A stretch of 64,000 nucleotides of DNA from Flavobacterium sp. (GTDB lineage Bacteria; Bacteroidota; Bacteroidia; Flavobacteriales; Flavobacteriaceae). The stretch lies in assembly GCA_027484725.1 (NCBI GenBank), contig JAIXSK010000028.1, positions 1 to 64,000 of the forward strand. The letters run 5' to 3'. The position numbers and the translations under genes are program-made. Shown piece by piece: positions 38,502 through 48,095 of this stretch (its first letter is position 1; the number at the start of each line of letters is the position of its first letter). The notes under the pieces were generated by a model. The model saw only the letters and a program-made list of their open reading frames with translations, ran no database searches and was not told the DNA's origin.

Positions 38502-41500
38502 ATGATTCATTTCTTCGGAAACGAAAACACGACTGTTTTTGCTGTGCAGACGCAAAACGAACTTTCGCCCGCACACATCAATCAACTCAACTGGCTTTTT
38601 GGCAACACACATAAAATAGAAAAATCCGTGCTCGCGGATTTTTTTGTTGGCCCTCGTGCCGCCATGATTACGCCTTGGAGCACCAATGCCGTTGAAATCA
38701 CTCAGAACATGGGTATTTCAGGCATCATCCGCATCGAGGAATTTCAGAAAGTAACAGCTGATTATTCGGCTTTTGACCCCATGCTTTCGCAAAAATATAC
38801 TGAGTTAAATCAAGATATTTTTACGGTAGACATTGCACCTGAGCCTATTCAACACATCCAAAACATTGCCCATTACAACCAACAAGAAGGTTTGTCGCTG
38901 AGTGATGATGAAGTTGAATACCTGGAACAATTGGCGCAAAAACTCGGGCGACCACTCACCGATTCTGAGGTTTTTGGTTTTTCACAAGTCAATTCAGAGC
39001 ATTGCCGACATAAAATTTTCAACGGAACTTTTATCATCGACGGACAAGAACAACCTGCGTCTTTGTTTCAACTCATCAAGAAAACTTCAGCTGAACATCC
39101 TAACCAAATTGTTTCGGCTTATAAAGACAACGTGGCTTTTATCAAAGGCCCAAAAATCACGCAATTTGCGCCGGCCTCGGGTGATCAACCTGATTTTTTT
39201 ACGCATAAAACCTTTGATTCGGTGTTGTCACTCAAAGCCGAAACCCATAATTTTCCGACTACGGTTGAACCGTTTAACGGTGCGGCCACGGGTTCGGGCG
39301 GGGAAATTCGCGATCGATTGGCCGGCGGACAAGGTTCATTGCCTCTGGCCGGAACGGCCGTTTATATGACCGCTTATCCGCGATTATCACAAAATCGAGG
39401 ACATGAAAAGAATATTCAAGCCCGAAAATGGCTCTACCAAACACCGCTGGATATTTTGATCAAAGCCTCGAACGGGGCTTCAGATTTTGGCAATAAATTC
39501 GGGCAACCACTCATTTCAGGTTCGCTACTTACGTTTGAACACCAAGAATCCGGACGCACGTTGGGTTATGATAAAGTCATCATGCAAGCGGGCGGAATCG
39601 GTTACGGAAAACAAGAACAAGCCCAAAAACATCAGCCCAAAAAAGGCGATAAAATTGTGGTTTTGGGCGGAGAAAACTACCGCATTGGTATGGGCGGAGC
39701 AGCTGTTTCATCGGCTGATACCGGCGCTTTTAGCTCGGGAATTGAACTCAATGCCGTACAGCGATCCAATCCGGAAATGCAAAAACGAGCCGCCAACGCC
39801 ATTCGGGCTTTGGTAGAAAGTGATCACAATCCGATTGTTTCTATTCACGACCACGGAGCCGGCGGGCATTTGAATTGTTTGTCAGAATTGGTTGAAGCTA
39901 CCGGAGGGATTATCTCACTCGATGCTTTGCCTGTGGGCGATCCGACACTTTCGGCCAAGGAAATTATTGGCAACGAATCGCAAGAACGCATGGGCTTGGT
40001 GATTGGCTCTGAAGATGTAAACCTTTTAAAAAACATCGCTGATCGCGAACGCGCTCCAATGTATGTGGTGGGCGAAATTACCGATGACCATCGATTTGTA
40101 TTTACTTCTGAAAAAACCACTGATCGCCCGATGGATTTTGCCTTAGAAGATTTGTTCGGCAATTCACCCAAAACAATTATTTCTGATCAAACGGTTCATC
40201 ACACTTACGGAGATATCACCTATGAAACTTCAAAAATCCCTGAATACGTTCGCGAACTTTTAAAACTCGAAGCCGTAGCTTGTAAAGATTGGCTCACCAA
40301 CAAAGTCGATCGCTGCGTGGGCGGAAAAGTAGCCAAACAACAATGCGCCGGTCCGTTGCAATTGCCACTAAACAATGTGGGCGTGATGGCACTTGATTTT
40401 AACAGTAAAAACGGACTCGCCACATCCATTGGGCACGCGCCCTTATCGGCTTTGATTGATCCGGTTGCAGGCAGCCGAAATGCAATTGGCGAAGCATTGA
40501 GCAACCTCATTTGGGCACCGATTCAAGAGGGTTTAAGCGGTGTTTCACTTTCAGCCAATTGGATGTGGGCTTGTAAAAACAAAGGCGAAGATGCACGCTT
40601 GTATCAGGCGGTGCAAGGTTGCTCTGATTTTGCCATTGAACTCGGCATCAACATCCCAACCGGAAAAGATTCGCTTTCAATGAAGCAAAAATATCCTGAC
40701 CAAGAAGTAATGGCTCCGGGCACCGTGATAATATCTGCCGCCGGACATTGTTCTGACATTACACGCGTGGTGGAGCCGGTTTTACAAAAAAACGGAGGTT
40801 CTATTTTTTACATCAATTTATCGCAAGACGGTTTTAAATTGGGCGGAAGTTCATTTGCGCAATTGCTGGGTAAAATCGGCAACGAAACACCGACCATTTG
40901 CGATGCGGATTATTTTAAACGTGCTTTTCATACGATACAAAAACTGATTTCTGAAGGTCAAATTTGTGCCGGACACGATATTGGCAGCGGCGGACTGATC
41001 ACCACTTTACTTGAAATGTGTTTTGCCGATCATAAATTAGGGGCGCAAATCAATCTTTCGAACTTGGGCGAATCGGACATCGTCAAAATATTGTTTGCCG
41101 AAAACATTGGGCTGGTTATTCAACCTAAAAACGATGCAATTTTTGAAGACGCTTTGAATCGCGAAGGCGTTGCGCATTTCAAAATCGGAACCGCCAACAA
41201 CACCGAAAAACTTGAACTGACAACACACAACCCACAACCCAAAACATTTAGTTTTTCTATTCCGGAATACCGCGATGCTTGGTTTGAAACTTCGTATTTA
41301 CTCGACCAACATCAAACCGCCAACAACTTAGCACAAACGCGTTTTGAGAACTACAAAAATCAACCGCTGCGTTATCATTTCCCGGAGCATTTTACCGGAA
41401 AATTAACTCCGCATCAAGGCGCAAGACCCAAAGCAGCAGTAATTCGCGAGAAAGGAAGCAATTCTGAACGCGAAATGGCTCATGCCATGTATTTGGCCGG

Positions 41501-42170
41501 ATTTGACGTAAAAGATGTACACATGACCGATCTGATTTCGGGCCGTGAAGATTTGAGCGATGTACAGTTGATTGGCGCTGTGGGCGGATTCTCGAACTCA
41601 GACGTATTGGGCAGTGCCAAAGGCTGGGCCGGAGCGTTTTTATACAACGAAAAAGCCAAAAAAGCACTCGATGATTTTATGACGCGCCCCGATACGCTAT
41701 CAGTGGGCATTTGCAACGGTTGTCAACTCATGATGGAACTCGAACTTATTTATCCGGAGCACGAAACCCACGGAAAAATGAAACACAACCTCAGCCACAA
41801 ACACGAAAGCATTTTTACTTCGGTCACCATTCAAGAAAATCACTCGGTAATGTTGTCAACTTTGGCGGGCAGCACTTTGGGCGTTTGGGTTTCACATGGC
41901 GAAGGTAAATTCAGCTTGCCTTATGAAGAACAGCGTTATCATATTGTGGGTAAATACGGTTATGACGCTTATCCGGCGAATCCGAACGGTTCTGATTACA
42001 ACACGGCCATGATGTGCGATGCTACCGGCAGACATTTGGTCATGATGCCCCACATTGAGCGTTCCATTTTTAGCTGGAATTGGGCTTATTACCCAACCGA
42101 CCGAAACGACGAAGTTTCACCTTGGTTGGAAGCTTTTGTCAATGCCCGCAAGTGGATTGAAAATAAATAA
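38502..42170 (+). CDS. purL: Phosphoribosylformylglycinamidine synthase PurL (single-chain)
   Basis: PurL converts FGAR, glutamine and ATP to FGAM in purine synthesis. The 1222-residue length matches the large single-chain form, with synthetase and glutaminase in one protein. The synthetase part shows SQVNSEHCRHKIF, LKAETHNFPTTVEPFNGAA and GGEIRDRLAGGQGSLPLAG. The C-terminal class I amidotransferase has its nucleophile Cys in VGICNGCQLMMEL and the His-Glu pair in MMPHIERSIFSW. No purQ or purS gene is needed or present nearby. Confidence 0.97.
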   Translation: MIHFFGNENTTVFAVQTQNELSPAHINQLNWLFGNTHKIEKSVLADFFVGPRAAMITPWSTNAVEITQNMGISGIIRIEEFQKVTADYSAFDPMLSQKYTELNQDIFTVDIAPEPIQHIQNIAHYNQQEGLSLSDDEVEYLEQLAQKLGRPLTDSEVFGFSQVNSEHCRHKIFNGTFIIDGQEQPASLFQLIKKTSAEHPNQIVSAYKDNVAFIKGPKITQFAPASGDQPDFFTHKTFDSVLSLKAETHNFPTTVEPFNGAATGSGGEIRDRLAGGQGSLPLAGTAVYMTAYPRLSQNRGHEKNIQARKWLYQTPLDILIKASNGASDFGNKFGQPLISGSLLTFEHQESGRTLGYDKVIMQAGGIGYGKQEQAQKHQPKKGDKIVVLGGENYRIGMGGAAVSSADTGAFSSGIELNAVQRSNPEMQKRAANAIRALVESDHNPIVSIHDHGAGGHLNCLSELVEATGGIISLDALPVGDPTLSAKEIIGNESQERMGLVIGSEDVNLLKNIADRERAPMYVVGEITDDHRFVFTSEKTTDRPMDFALEDLFGNSPKTIISDQTVHHTYGDITYETSKIPEYVRELLKLEAVACKDWLTNKVDRCVGGKVAKQQCAGPLQLPLNNVGVMALDFNSKNGLATSIGHAPLSALIDPVAGSRNAIGEALSNLIWAPIQEGLSGVSLSANWMWACKNKGEDARLYQAVQGCSDFAIELGINIPTGKDSLSMKQKYPDQEVMAPGTVIISAAGHCSDITRVVEPVLQKNGGSIFYINLSQDGFKLGGSSFAQLLGKIGNETPTICDADYFKRAFHTIQKLISEGQICAGHDIGSGGLITTLLEMCFADHKLGAQINLSNLGESDIVKILFAENIGLVIQPKNDAIFEDALNREGVAHFKIGTANNTEKLELTTHNPQPKTFSFSIPEYRDAWFETSYLLDQHQTANNLAQTRFENYKNQPLRYHFPEHFTGKLTPHQGARPKAAVIREKGSNSEREMAHAMYLAGFDVKDVHMTDLISGREDLSDVQLIGAVGGFSNSDVLGSAKGWAGAFLYNEKAKKALDDFMTRPDTLSVGICNGCQLMMELELIYPEHETHGKMKHNLSHKHESIFTSVTIQENHSVMLSTLAGSTLGVWVSHGEGKFSLPYEEQRYHIVGKYGYDAYPANPNGSDYNTAMMCDATGRHLVMMPHIERSIFSWNWAYYPTDRNDEVSPWLEAFVNARKWIENK

Positions 42171-42190
42171 TTATTATTCAAGTATTGTTG

Positions 42191-42198
42191 TATTTTTG
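42191..42198 (+). promoter_or_regulatory. Putative -7 box for the M14 peptidase gene
   Basis: TATTTTTG, 14 nt before the start codon, fits TANNTTTG. No TTG at the usual spacing was found. Confidence 0.4.
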
Positions 42199-42212
42199 GG
42201 CAAAAATCGTCC

Positions 42213-44594
42213 ATGAAAAAGCTATTAATACTCTTGCTAATGAGTCAATTGTGTGTGTTGGCTCAAAACAGCACACTCAAATATCACCGCGCCAAAATCA
42301 TTTATGAAACGGCTGAAAATCTCAAAAAACTGCAACAAGCCGGCATTGCGACAGATCATGGCCAACACAAAAAAGGATATTCACTAACCTGTGATTTCTC
42401 AGAAGCCGAAATTCAAAAAGCCAGAAATCTAGGGCTAAAAGTTGAAATTGAGATCGAAGACGTTCAGCAATATTACGTTGATCAAAACAAAAAAAAAGCA
42501 CCGCAAAGAAGCATCCTCAACACCGGATTCGATTGCGTAGCGCAAAACATTGAATACACCACGCCCGCAAATTTTAATTTGGGCAGTATGGGCGGTTATC
42601 TGACCTATGCGCAGATGTTGCAAGAACTCGACGACATGCGCACCCAATATCCGGAGCTGATTTCAGCCAGAGAAAACGTGGGCAGCTTTTCAACTTCTGA
42701 AGGCCGTTCGCTGCAATGGGTTAAAATCACCAAAGATGTGGCGGTGCCCAATGCGCGCCCGCAGGTTTTGTATACGGCGGTTCATCATGCGCGCGAGCCG
42801 ATTTCATTGTCAGAAACCATTTTTTACATGTGGTATTTGCTTGAGAATTATGCCACCAACGATGAAGTCAAAGATATAGTCGATAACACTGAATTGTACT
42901 TTATTCCGGTGGTGAATCCGGATGGATATATCTACAACGAAACAACCAATCCGAGCGGTGGCGGCATGTGGCGCAAAAACAGACGCAATTTTAACGACGG
43001 AACTTTTGGCGTGGACAACAACCGAAACTACGATTATTGGATCAATGGCGATGCCAACCAAAGCATTTGGAATACCACGGGAATTTCTGCCGATGCGACT
43101 GGTGAAACTTATCCCGGAACAGCTGCTTTTTCAGAGCCTGAAACCCAAGCGGTACAGTTTTTTGTAGACAACCATCATTTTAAATTCGCGCTCAATGCGC
43201 ATACTTATTCAGATTTGTTGTTGTATCCGTACGGATATGACTTAAATATTCCGAGTCCGGATGATGCCTACTTTAGAAAGATATCATCCCTGATGGTTTC
43301 CAACAATAATTTGGTGAATCAAATTGCCTCAGAATTATATGCCGCCTCAGGTGATTCTGACGATTATATGTACGGACAAACCATGAACCACGACAAGATT
43401 TTTGCTTTTACACCTGAAATCGGCTTGTCATTTTGGCCCGCCACCACCGAGATTCTTCCGCTTTGTCAAAAAATGATGTTTACCAATTTGATGACGGCCA
43501 AACTGGTTCGCGAATATGGCTCTCTGGCTGATTTGACAGCTCGATTCGTGGGTGATCAAGCTACTTTTCAGGCACAATTTGAATTGACCAAGTTAGGATT
43601 GGGCGGCAGCGGAAACTTTAGCATCAGCATCAACCCTATATCTTCAAACATCACTTCAGTTGGGCCAGCTTTTTCCGTTTCCGGGCTTGCGGTGAATCAA
43701 AGCGCTAACGGGCAAATTGTTGTAGCGCTGGCCAACGGAACAACCAGTAACGATGATATTATTTATGAATATGTAATAGACAACGGCCAAAGCATAGAAC
43801 GCAAACAAGTCGTTAAAAAGTTTGGACAATTACAAAATACACTCACCGATACAGCCTCTGCCCTAGCTCCTACTTGGACCAACAACAATTGGGGTTTATC
43901 AACCACCACCTTTGTATCGCCGTCTTCATCCATTACAGATTCTCCAAACGGTTCATACAGCAACAGTCAAAACAAAAGAATCACATTGACCAATCCGATT
44001 AATTTGGCCGGAGTAACCAATGCAACGGTTTCATTTGCTGCCAAATGGGAACTTGAAAACGGCTATGATTTTGTGGCTTTTGAAGTATCAACTGACAACG
44101 GAACCACTTGGACCGAACAATGCGGAAAATATACCCAAACCATCACGCCCAATACAGTTGAAGGAACCATTCCGGCCTACACCGGAAAGCAAACTGATTG
44201 GGTAACTGAAGAAATCAGTTTGAGTGATTATGCCGGACAATCCATTAAAGTGCGCTTTCGATTATCAACCGATGTGGGCACAAATTTAGACGGGTTTTAC
44301 TTTGATGATTTTAAAGTGAATTTGTTGCAAAACTCGGTGTTGTTGGCGACTGAACAAAACATGATTTCGCCATTTAGAATATATCCGAATCCGGCGCAGG
44401 AAGTTTTAAATATTCAAACTACAAGAGACGATTATGACATTCGGGTTTTTAACTTGCTCGGGCAATTGATGTTTTCAAGCCAACACAATGATGGTTTGCA
44501 AATTATTGATTTGAAAACTTTGAATACCGGTATGTATTTTATTGAACTCAAAGCATCGGATTTTACTGAAACACACAAATTCTATAAGCGATAA
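42213..44594 (+). CDS. Secreted M14 zinc carboxypeptidase with T9SS sorting domain
   Basis: The 793-residue product has a signal peptide ending near CVLAQ. The M14 domain (about 120-420) shows the zinc HxxE motif in TAVHHAREPISL (His192, Glu195), the substrate segment NPDGYIYNE, the third zinc His in LNAHTYSDLLLYPYG and the catalytic Glu in FTPEIGLSFWP. After it come a linker, then a domain of about 150 residues resembling MAM/immune-inhibitor-A C-terminal modules (FEVSTDNGTTWTEQ). The last 75 residues are a type A T9SS sorting domain starting IYPNPAQEVLNIQ. The enzyme is therefore secreted by T9SS and attached or released at the cell surface. A DUF3667 gene follows 15 nt later. Confidence 0.94.
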   Translation: MKKLLILLLMSQLCVLAQNSTLKYHRAKIIYETAENLKKLQQAGIATDHGQHKKGYSLTCDFSEAEIQKARNLGLKVEIEIEDVQQYYVDQNKKKAPQRSILNTGFDCVAQNIEYTTPANFNLGSMGGYLTYAQMLQELDDMRTQYPELISARENVGSFSTSEGRSLQWVKITKDVAVPNARPQVLYTAVHHAREPISLSETIFYMWYLLENYATNDEVKDIVDNTELYFIPVVNPDGYIYNETTNPSGGGMWRKNRRNFNDGTFGVDNNRNYDYWINGDANQSIWNTTGISADATGETYPGTAAFSEPETQAVQFFVDNHHFKFALNAHTYSDLLLYPYGYDLNIPSPDDAYFRKISSLMVSNNNLVNQIASELYAASGDSDDYMYGQTMNHDKIFAFTPEIGLSFWPATTEILPLCQKMMFTNLMTAKLVREYGSLADLTARFVGDQATFQAQFELTKLGLGGSGNFSISINPISSNITSVGPAFSVSGLAVNQSANGQIVVALANGTTSNDDIIYEYVIDNGQSIERKQVVKKFGQLQNTLTDTASALAPTWTNNNWGLSTTTFVSPSSSITDSPNGSYSNSQNKRITLTNPINLAGVTNATVSFAAKWELENGYDFVAFEVSTDNGTTWTEQCGKYTQTITPNTVEGTIPAYTGKQTDWVTEEISLSDYAGQSIKVRFRLSTDVGTNLDGFYFDDFKVNLLQNSVLLATEQNMISPFRIYPNPAQEVLNIQTTRDDYDIRVFNLLGQLMFSSQHNDGLQIIDLKTLNTGMYFIELKASDFTETHKFYKR

Positions 44595-44609
44595 ACCCAG
44601 ATTTCATTT

Positions 44610-45374
44610 ATGGAAAAAGCCATTTGTTTGAATTGTAATGAACCCACCGAAAAGAATTTTTGCGCCCATTGCGGACAAAAAACGCATACGCACCGAATCA
44701 CGCTGAAACATTTTTTGTTGCACGATCTTTTGCACGGCATTTGGCATTTAGAAAAGGGTATTCTTTTTACCATCAAGGAAGCTTTTATGCGCCCCGGGCA
44801 AGCGGCATTAGATTATATCAGCGGCAAACGCATTCGGTATTACAATGTATTTTATTTGGCCTTGCTGATGATTGGTTTGAATTTGTTGTTATCGCATTTC
44901 TATGAAAGTATCCATCCGTTTGAAGAAGACCCGCGCAACAATACACCACAAATAACCCAATTCTTTAAAGATCATCTTAAAATAATTTTGTTGAGTATTG
45001 TGCCTATTTTGGGTTGTATTGCTTTTTTGATTTTCAAACGATTAAATCTCAATATTGCTGAGCATTTCATCATTGGCGGAATAGCTTTACTGGGTATTTT
45101 GATGATTAGTTTGGTCTTTTCATTAGTGAATTTTATCGAGACCTTTGATGTACCCAATTTTGTTGGTTATATTGAAATTGCAGTGTTTTTTATCATGTTG
45201 TTGTTCCCGGCTTGGGTGTATTACAACGCTGCGGGAAAGCTCTATTCTCAAGCAGGTTTTTTCTGGAGAATCATTGTTTTTTACATTTTGACCCTACTGA
45301 TTTTGAGTACGATTTTAGGGATCATCATTTCAATTTTAAGCCAAGGCAAGAACGAACTCTACATCAACCTATAA
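44610..45374 (+). CDS. DUF3667 membrane protein with zinc ribbon (second copy)
   Basis: This 254-residue paralogue of the 31223 protein has CLNC and CAHCGQ in its N-terminal zinc ribbon, the family core HFLLHDLLHGIWHLEKGILF and YISGKRIRYYN, and about five membrane helices. The long insert seen in the first copy is missing. It lies 15 nt after the M14 peptidase gene and could be its co-transcribed partner. Function is unknown. Confidence 0.84.
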   Translation: MEKAICLNCNEPTEKNFCAHCGQKTHTHRITLKHFLLHDLLHGIWHLEKGILFTIKEAFMRPGQAALDYISGKRIRYYNVFYLALLMIGLNLLLSHFYESIHPFEEDPRNNTPQITQFFKDHLKIILLSIVPILGCIAFLIFKRLNLNIAEHFIIGGIALLGILMISLVFSLVNFIETFDVPNFVGYIEIAVFFIMLLFPAWVYYNAAGKLYSQAGFFWRIIVFYILTLLILSTILGIIISILSQGKNELYINL

Positions 45375-45400
45375 AAAAAGGCTCGGTACATCCGAACCTG
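45372..45400 (-). terminator. Rho-independent terminator after the phosphatase gene
   Basis: On the minus strand AGGTTCGG-atgta-CCGAGCCT (with one G-U pair) is followed by a T tract. On the plus strand the same stem has one mismatch, so minus-strand action is better supported. Confidence 0.65.
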
Positions 45401-45423
45401 ATTTGTATTCTTGAGCTGCAAAA

Positions 45424-46011
45424 TTATTTTCCTGATTGTAATTGCTTACGGCTTTTATAAGCTTTTAAATATTCACCTTTCGGGGTTCCGTCGTCAAACG
45501 AACTGAATTTAATAATAGACCGAACGCCTTGACGCGCTTGTTCGTTGGTGAATCCTTCATATTCGATGCGGTATAAGGCCGAGTACATTTCGGCACGACC
45601 AACTCCGTGGTAACAGTGAATCAGCACCGGATAATTATCGGGATTATCCATGATTTTAAAAAAAGTATCCAAATTCTTTTGGTTGGGCACTTGGTCTGAA
45701 CCGTTGTTGAAATAATTGACCCCGGGAATTTTGGCCACCGCTTCTTTTTCGGCGGTGAGTTCTTCGGGAATTTCAGGGTTGTTGACCAAATCAGCGGTTC
45801 CGGGAAATCGCAAATCAACTATAGATTTGATGTGGTATTTCTGCACATAATCTTTGATTTCATCGGGCGGAATCACACCTGATTTGTAGACTTTCCCTTC
45901 AGAGATGGTTTCAAAATTGTGGTTGATGTTCATATCATAAACATATTTGCCAATGCCTATAAGCAGCACGCCAAGCACAATTCCTAGGATAATTTTGGTT
46001 GATTTTTTCAT
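45424..46011 (-). CDS. Membrane-anchored CX5R phosphatase, dual-specificity type
   Basis: The 195-residue product has one N-terminal membrane helix (about residues 6-24), with the catalytic domain outside. The signature HCYHGVGRAEMYSAL is the CX5R active site of cysteine-based phosphatases, and the general acid region lies near VDLRFPGTADL. The substrate could be a phospholipid, a phosphoprotein or a phosphorylated sugar. The gene starts one base after the stop of the upstream LTA-synthase-like gene, so the two act as one transcript. Confidence 0.82.
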   Translation of the reverse strand: MKKSTKIILGIVLGVLLIGIGKYVYDMNINHNFETISEGKVYKSGVIPPDEIKDYVQKYHIKSIVDLRFPGTADLVNNPEIPEELTAEKEAVAKIPGVNYFNNGSDQVPNQKNLDTFFKIMDNPDNYPVLIHCYHGVGRAEMYSALYRIEYEGFTNEQARQGVRSIIKFSSFDDGTPKGEYLKAYKSRKQLQSGK

Positions 46012-46012
46012 C

Positions 46013-47956
46013 TTATTTTTTGTTGAGCGGATCGAGCTTTTGCCCTACCACACGGTCCATATAATCTTGTATAAAAGCTTTGCAACGCAACTCTAAATCA
46101 TTCATTTGCGCATTGCGTTGACCAATTAGATTGTGGTGTAAAGCTTTGTCATTTTTATCATAAAACCCGATGGATTTCTTTCCGTCAAAAATACAGATAT
46201 AATCGCCTTTAGAGAACTGATACAAACTTCCGGTTGAGTTGATTACAAAAGGTTCTTGGGTTTTCTTGTCCAGCAAACTTCTACCCCAACTTCTGAACGG
46301 TTTCGGATAACCCATCATATCTAAAATCGTCGGGTAAATATCAATTTGTTGCGCCAAATCTTCATCAACACCTACATATTCACTGTTGGGTTTGAAAATC
46401 ATGATCGGAATGGCAAATCGCTCAATCGGTCGACGATATTCATTGTAAAAAGTAGTATTCGCGTGGTCAGCCACCAACACAAAAATGGTGTTTTTATACC
46501 ACGGAGATTTTTGGGCTTCTTGAAAAAATCGCTTGAGTGAATAATCAGTATACTCTATGCATTTGTGAATCGGCACATCGCCTTCTTTGAATTTGTCTTT
46601 GTACTTTTCAGGAATAATGTACGGCTCATGCGATGAAACGGTAAAAACCGATGAGAAAAAAGGCTGCTGCTCTTGATCGAGTTTTTGTTTCATGAATTGC
46701 AAAAACGGCTCATCCCAAATACCCCAAAATCCGTCAAATTGACTGTCATCATTGAATTCGGTGCGCCCAAAATACTTGTCAATGCCCAAGATGTTTGAAA
46801 AGCCCAAAAAGCCCATCGAACCATTGGCGGCTCCGTGAAAAAAGGAACTGTGATAACCAATGCCTTCTAAAGTTGACACTATGGATTGTATTTTTTGCTT
46901 CGGATAAGGCGAAGATGTAAACGCATCTTTAAACGACGGAATACCCGCCAAAACCGATGACATTCCGTGAATAGACTGACGACCATTGGTGTAAGCATTG
47001 GTAAAAATCATGCTGTGGTTGGCCAGTGAATCTAAAAACGGCGTATGCGATTTAAAATCTTTGATGTTCGATTTTTTGTTAAAAGCTCCGTAGTATTCGC
47101 GGCCATTGCTCTCAAGGATAAAAATCACCACATTGGGTTTGGTAAAAGGATGATTGTGGTATTGTTTGATGGGCAATATTTTTTCAAGAATTACCTGTTC
47201 ATTTACACCCGGATAATTAATTTTTGAAAAGCTGTTGCTAAACATCGTCCGAATCAGGGCAAAAGGCGTATTGAGCACAATGTCAGAATGCACGATGTTT
47301 TTGACATGACGGCTGGCATCGAGCAAATTGATGGGGCGCGTTGATTTTTTAAAATCGCCTCCGCGGATTCCCCCCACAATCAGTGCCGCAATGACCAAAA
47401 AACCAAGGGTTGAAAATCCGTAGTAATGCAGGTTTTTGGAAGTATAGGGTTTAAAGTCAACTTGGATGCGCTTGTACGCCCAAATCCACAAGCTTGCAAA
47501 GACAAAAAACAGTACAAAAACATACCAAAAATCAACCACAAAACTCAAGAATAGCTTAGTCATGTTGTTTTCGTGTTCAATGACGTTCATGACTGCTGCC
47601 GTGGTGCGTGCATAGGTATATTTGTAATATATTAAGTCAATAAAATTGGTGGCATACGCCAAAAGATTGGTGGCAAAATACAAGTAGAACAAAAACTTCT
47701 GATAACCAACAGTCGTCGCTTTTTTGATGGGAATAATTGAAAAAACAATAAACAGCATATTGACATACAATATGGCTGTGGTATCAAACGGAATTCCGTA
47801 ATAGCACAAACGAGCAAACTCAGCCAATGAAGGAACTTTGAGCAATCCGGCGTTGAATACATAAAACAAAACCCGAGCGAAAAAATAAAAAAGGTACGCT
47901 AATAGTATTCTGTACAACAACACTTTGTATTCAGAAAGACGCCAGTGTTTGAGCAT
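46013..47956 (-). CDS. LTA-synthase-like membrane enzyme of the alkaline phosphatase superfamily
   Basis: The product of 647 residues (start MLKHWRLSEYKVLLY) has five N-terminal membrane helices and then an extracytoplasmic sulfatase-like domain. Its landmarks are VVIFILESNGREYYGAF, YTNGRQSIHGMSSVLAGIPS with the likely nucleophile, VFTVSSHEPYIIP and IFVLVADHANT. This build is shared by lipoteichoic acid synthases and phosphoglycerol or phosphoethanolamine transferases, so it probably moves a phospholipid head group onto an envelope glycan or lipid. Gram-negative flavobacteria do not make LTA, so the real acceptor is unknown. The downstream phosphatase may process the product. Confidence 0.86.
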   Translation of the reverse strand: MLKHWRLSEYKVLLYRILLAYLFYFFARVLFYVFNAGLLKVPSLAEFARLCYYGIPFDTTAILYVNMLFIVFSIIPIKKATTVGYQKFLFYLYFATNLLAYATNFIDLIYYKYTYARTTAAVMNVIEHENNMTKLFLSFVVDFWYVFVLFFVFASLWIWAYKRIQVDFKPYTSKNLHYYGFSTLGFLVIAALIVGGIRGGDFKKSTRPINLLDASRHVKNIVHSDIVLNTPFALIRTMFSNSFSKINYPGVNEQVILEKILPIKQYHNHPFTKPNVVIFILESNGREYYGAFNKKSNIKDFKSHTPFLDSLANHSMIFTNAYTNGRQSIHGMSSVLAGIPSFKDAFTSSPYPKQKIQSIVSTLEGIGYHSSFFHGAANGSMGFLGFSNILGIDKYFGRTEFNDDSQFDGFWGIWDEPFLQFMKQKLDQEQQPFFSSVFTVSSHEPYIIPEKYKDKFKEGDVPIHKCIEYTDYSLKRFFQEAQKSPWYKNTIFVLVADHANTTFYNEYRRPIERFAIPIMIFKPNSEYVGVDEDLAQQIDIYPTILDMMGYPKPFRSWGRSLLDKKTQEPFVINSTGSLYQFSKGDYICIFDGKKSIGFYDKNDKALHHNLIGQRNAQMNDLELRCKAFIQDYMDRVVGQKLDPLNKK

Positions 47957-47986
47957 AAATAAGTAGCTTAAAAAATAAATCTGCCG

Positions 47987-47994
47987 CAAAGATA
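47987..47994 (-). promoter_or_regulatory. Putative -7 box for the LTA-synthase-like gene
   Basis: TATCTTTG on the minus strand, 30 nt upstream of the start codon, fits TANNTTTG. Confidence 0.45.
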
Positions 47995-48043
47995 AAAACA
48001 GTCGTGTTCGATTGGTTGCAATTGGCTAGAAAATAACAAAAAA

Positions 48044-48073
48044 TTGTAGCGTAATTATTTATTACTTAATTTG
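48044..48073 (+). promoter_or_regulatory. Promoter of the acyl-CoA synthetase gene
   Basis: TTG (48044-48046), 19 nt, TTAATTTG (48066-48073), one mismatch from TANNTTTG, located 22 nt before the start codon. Confidence 0.5.
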
Positions 48074-48095
48074 CAATACCTAACAACCACCCAAA

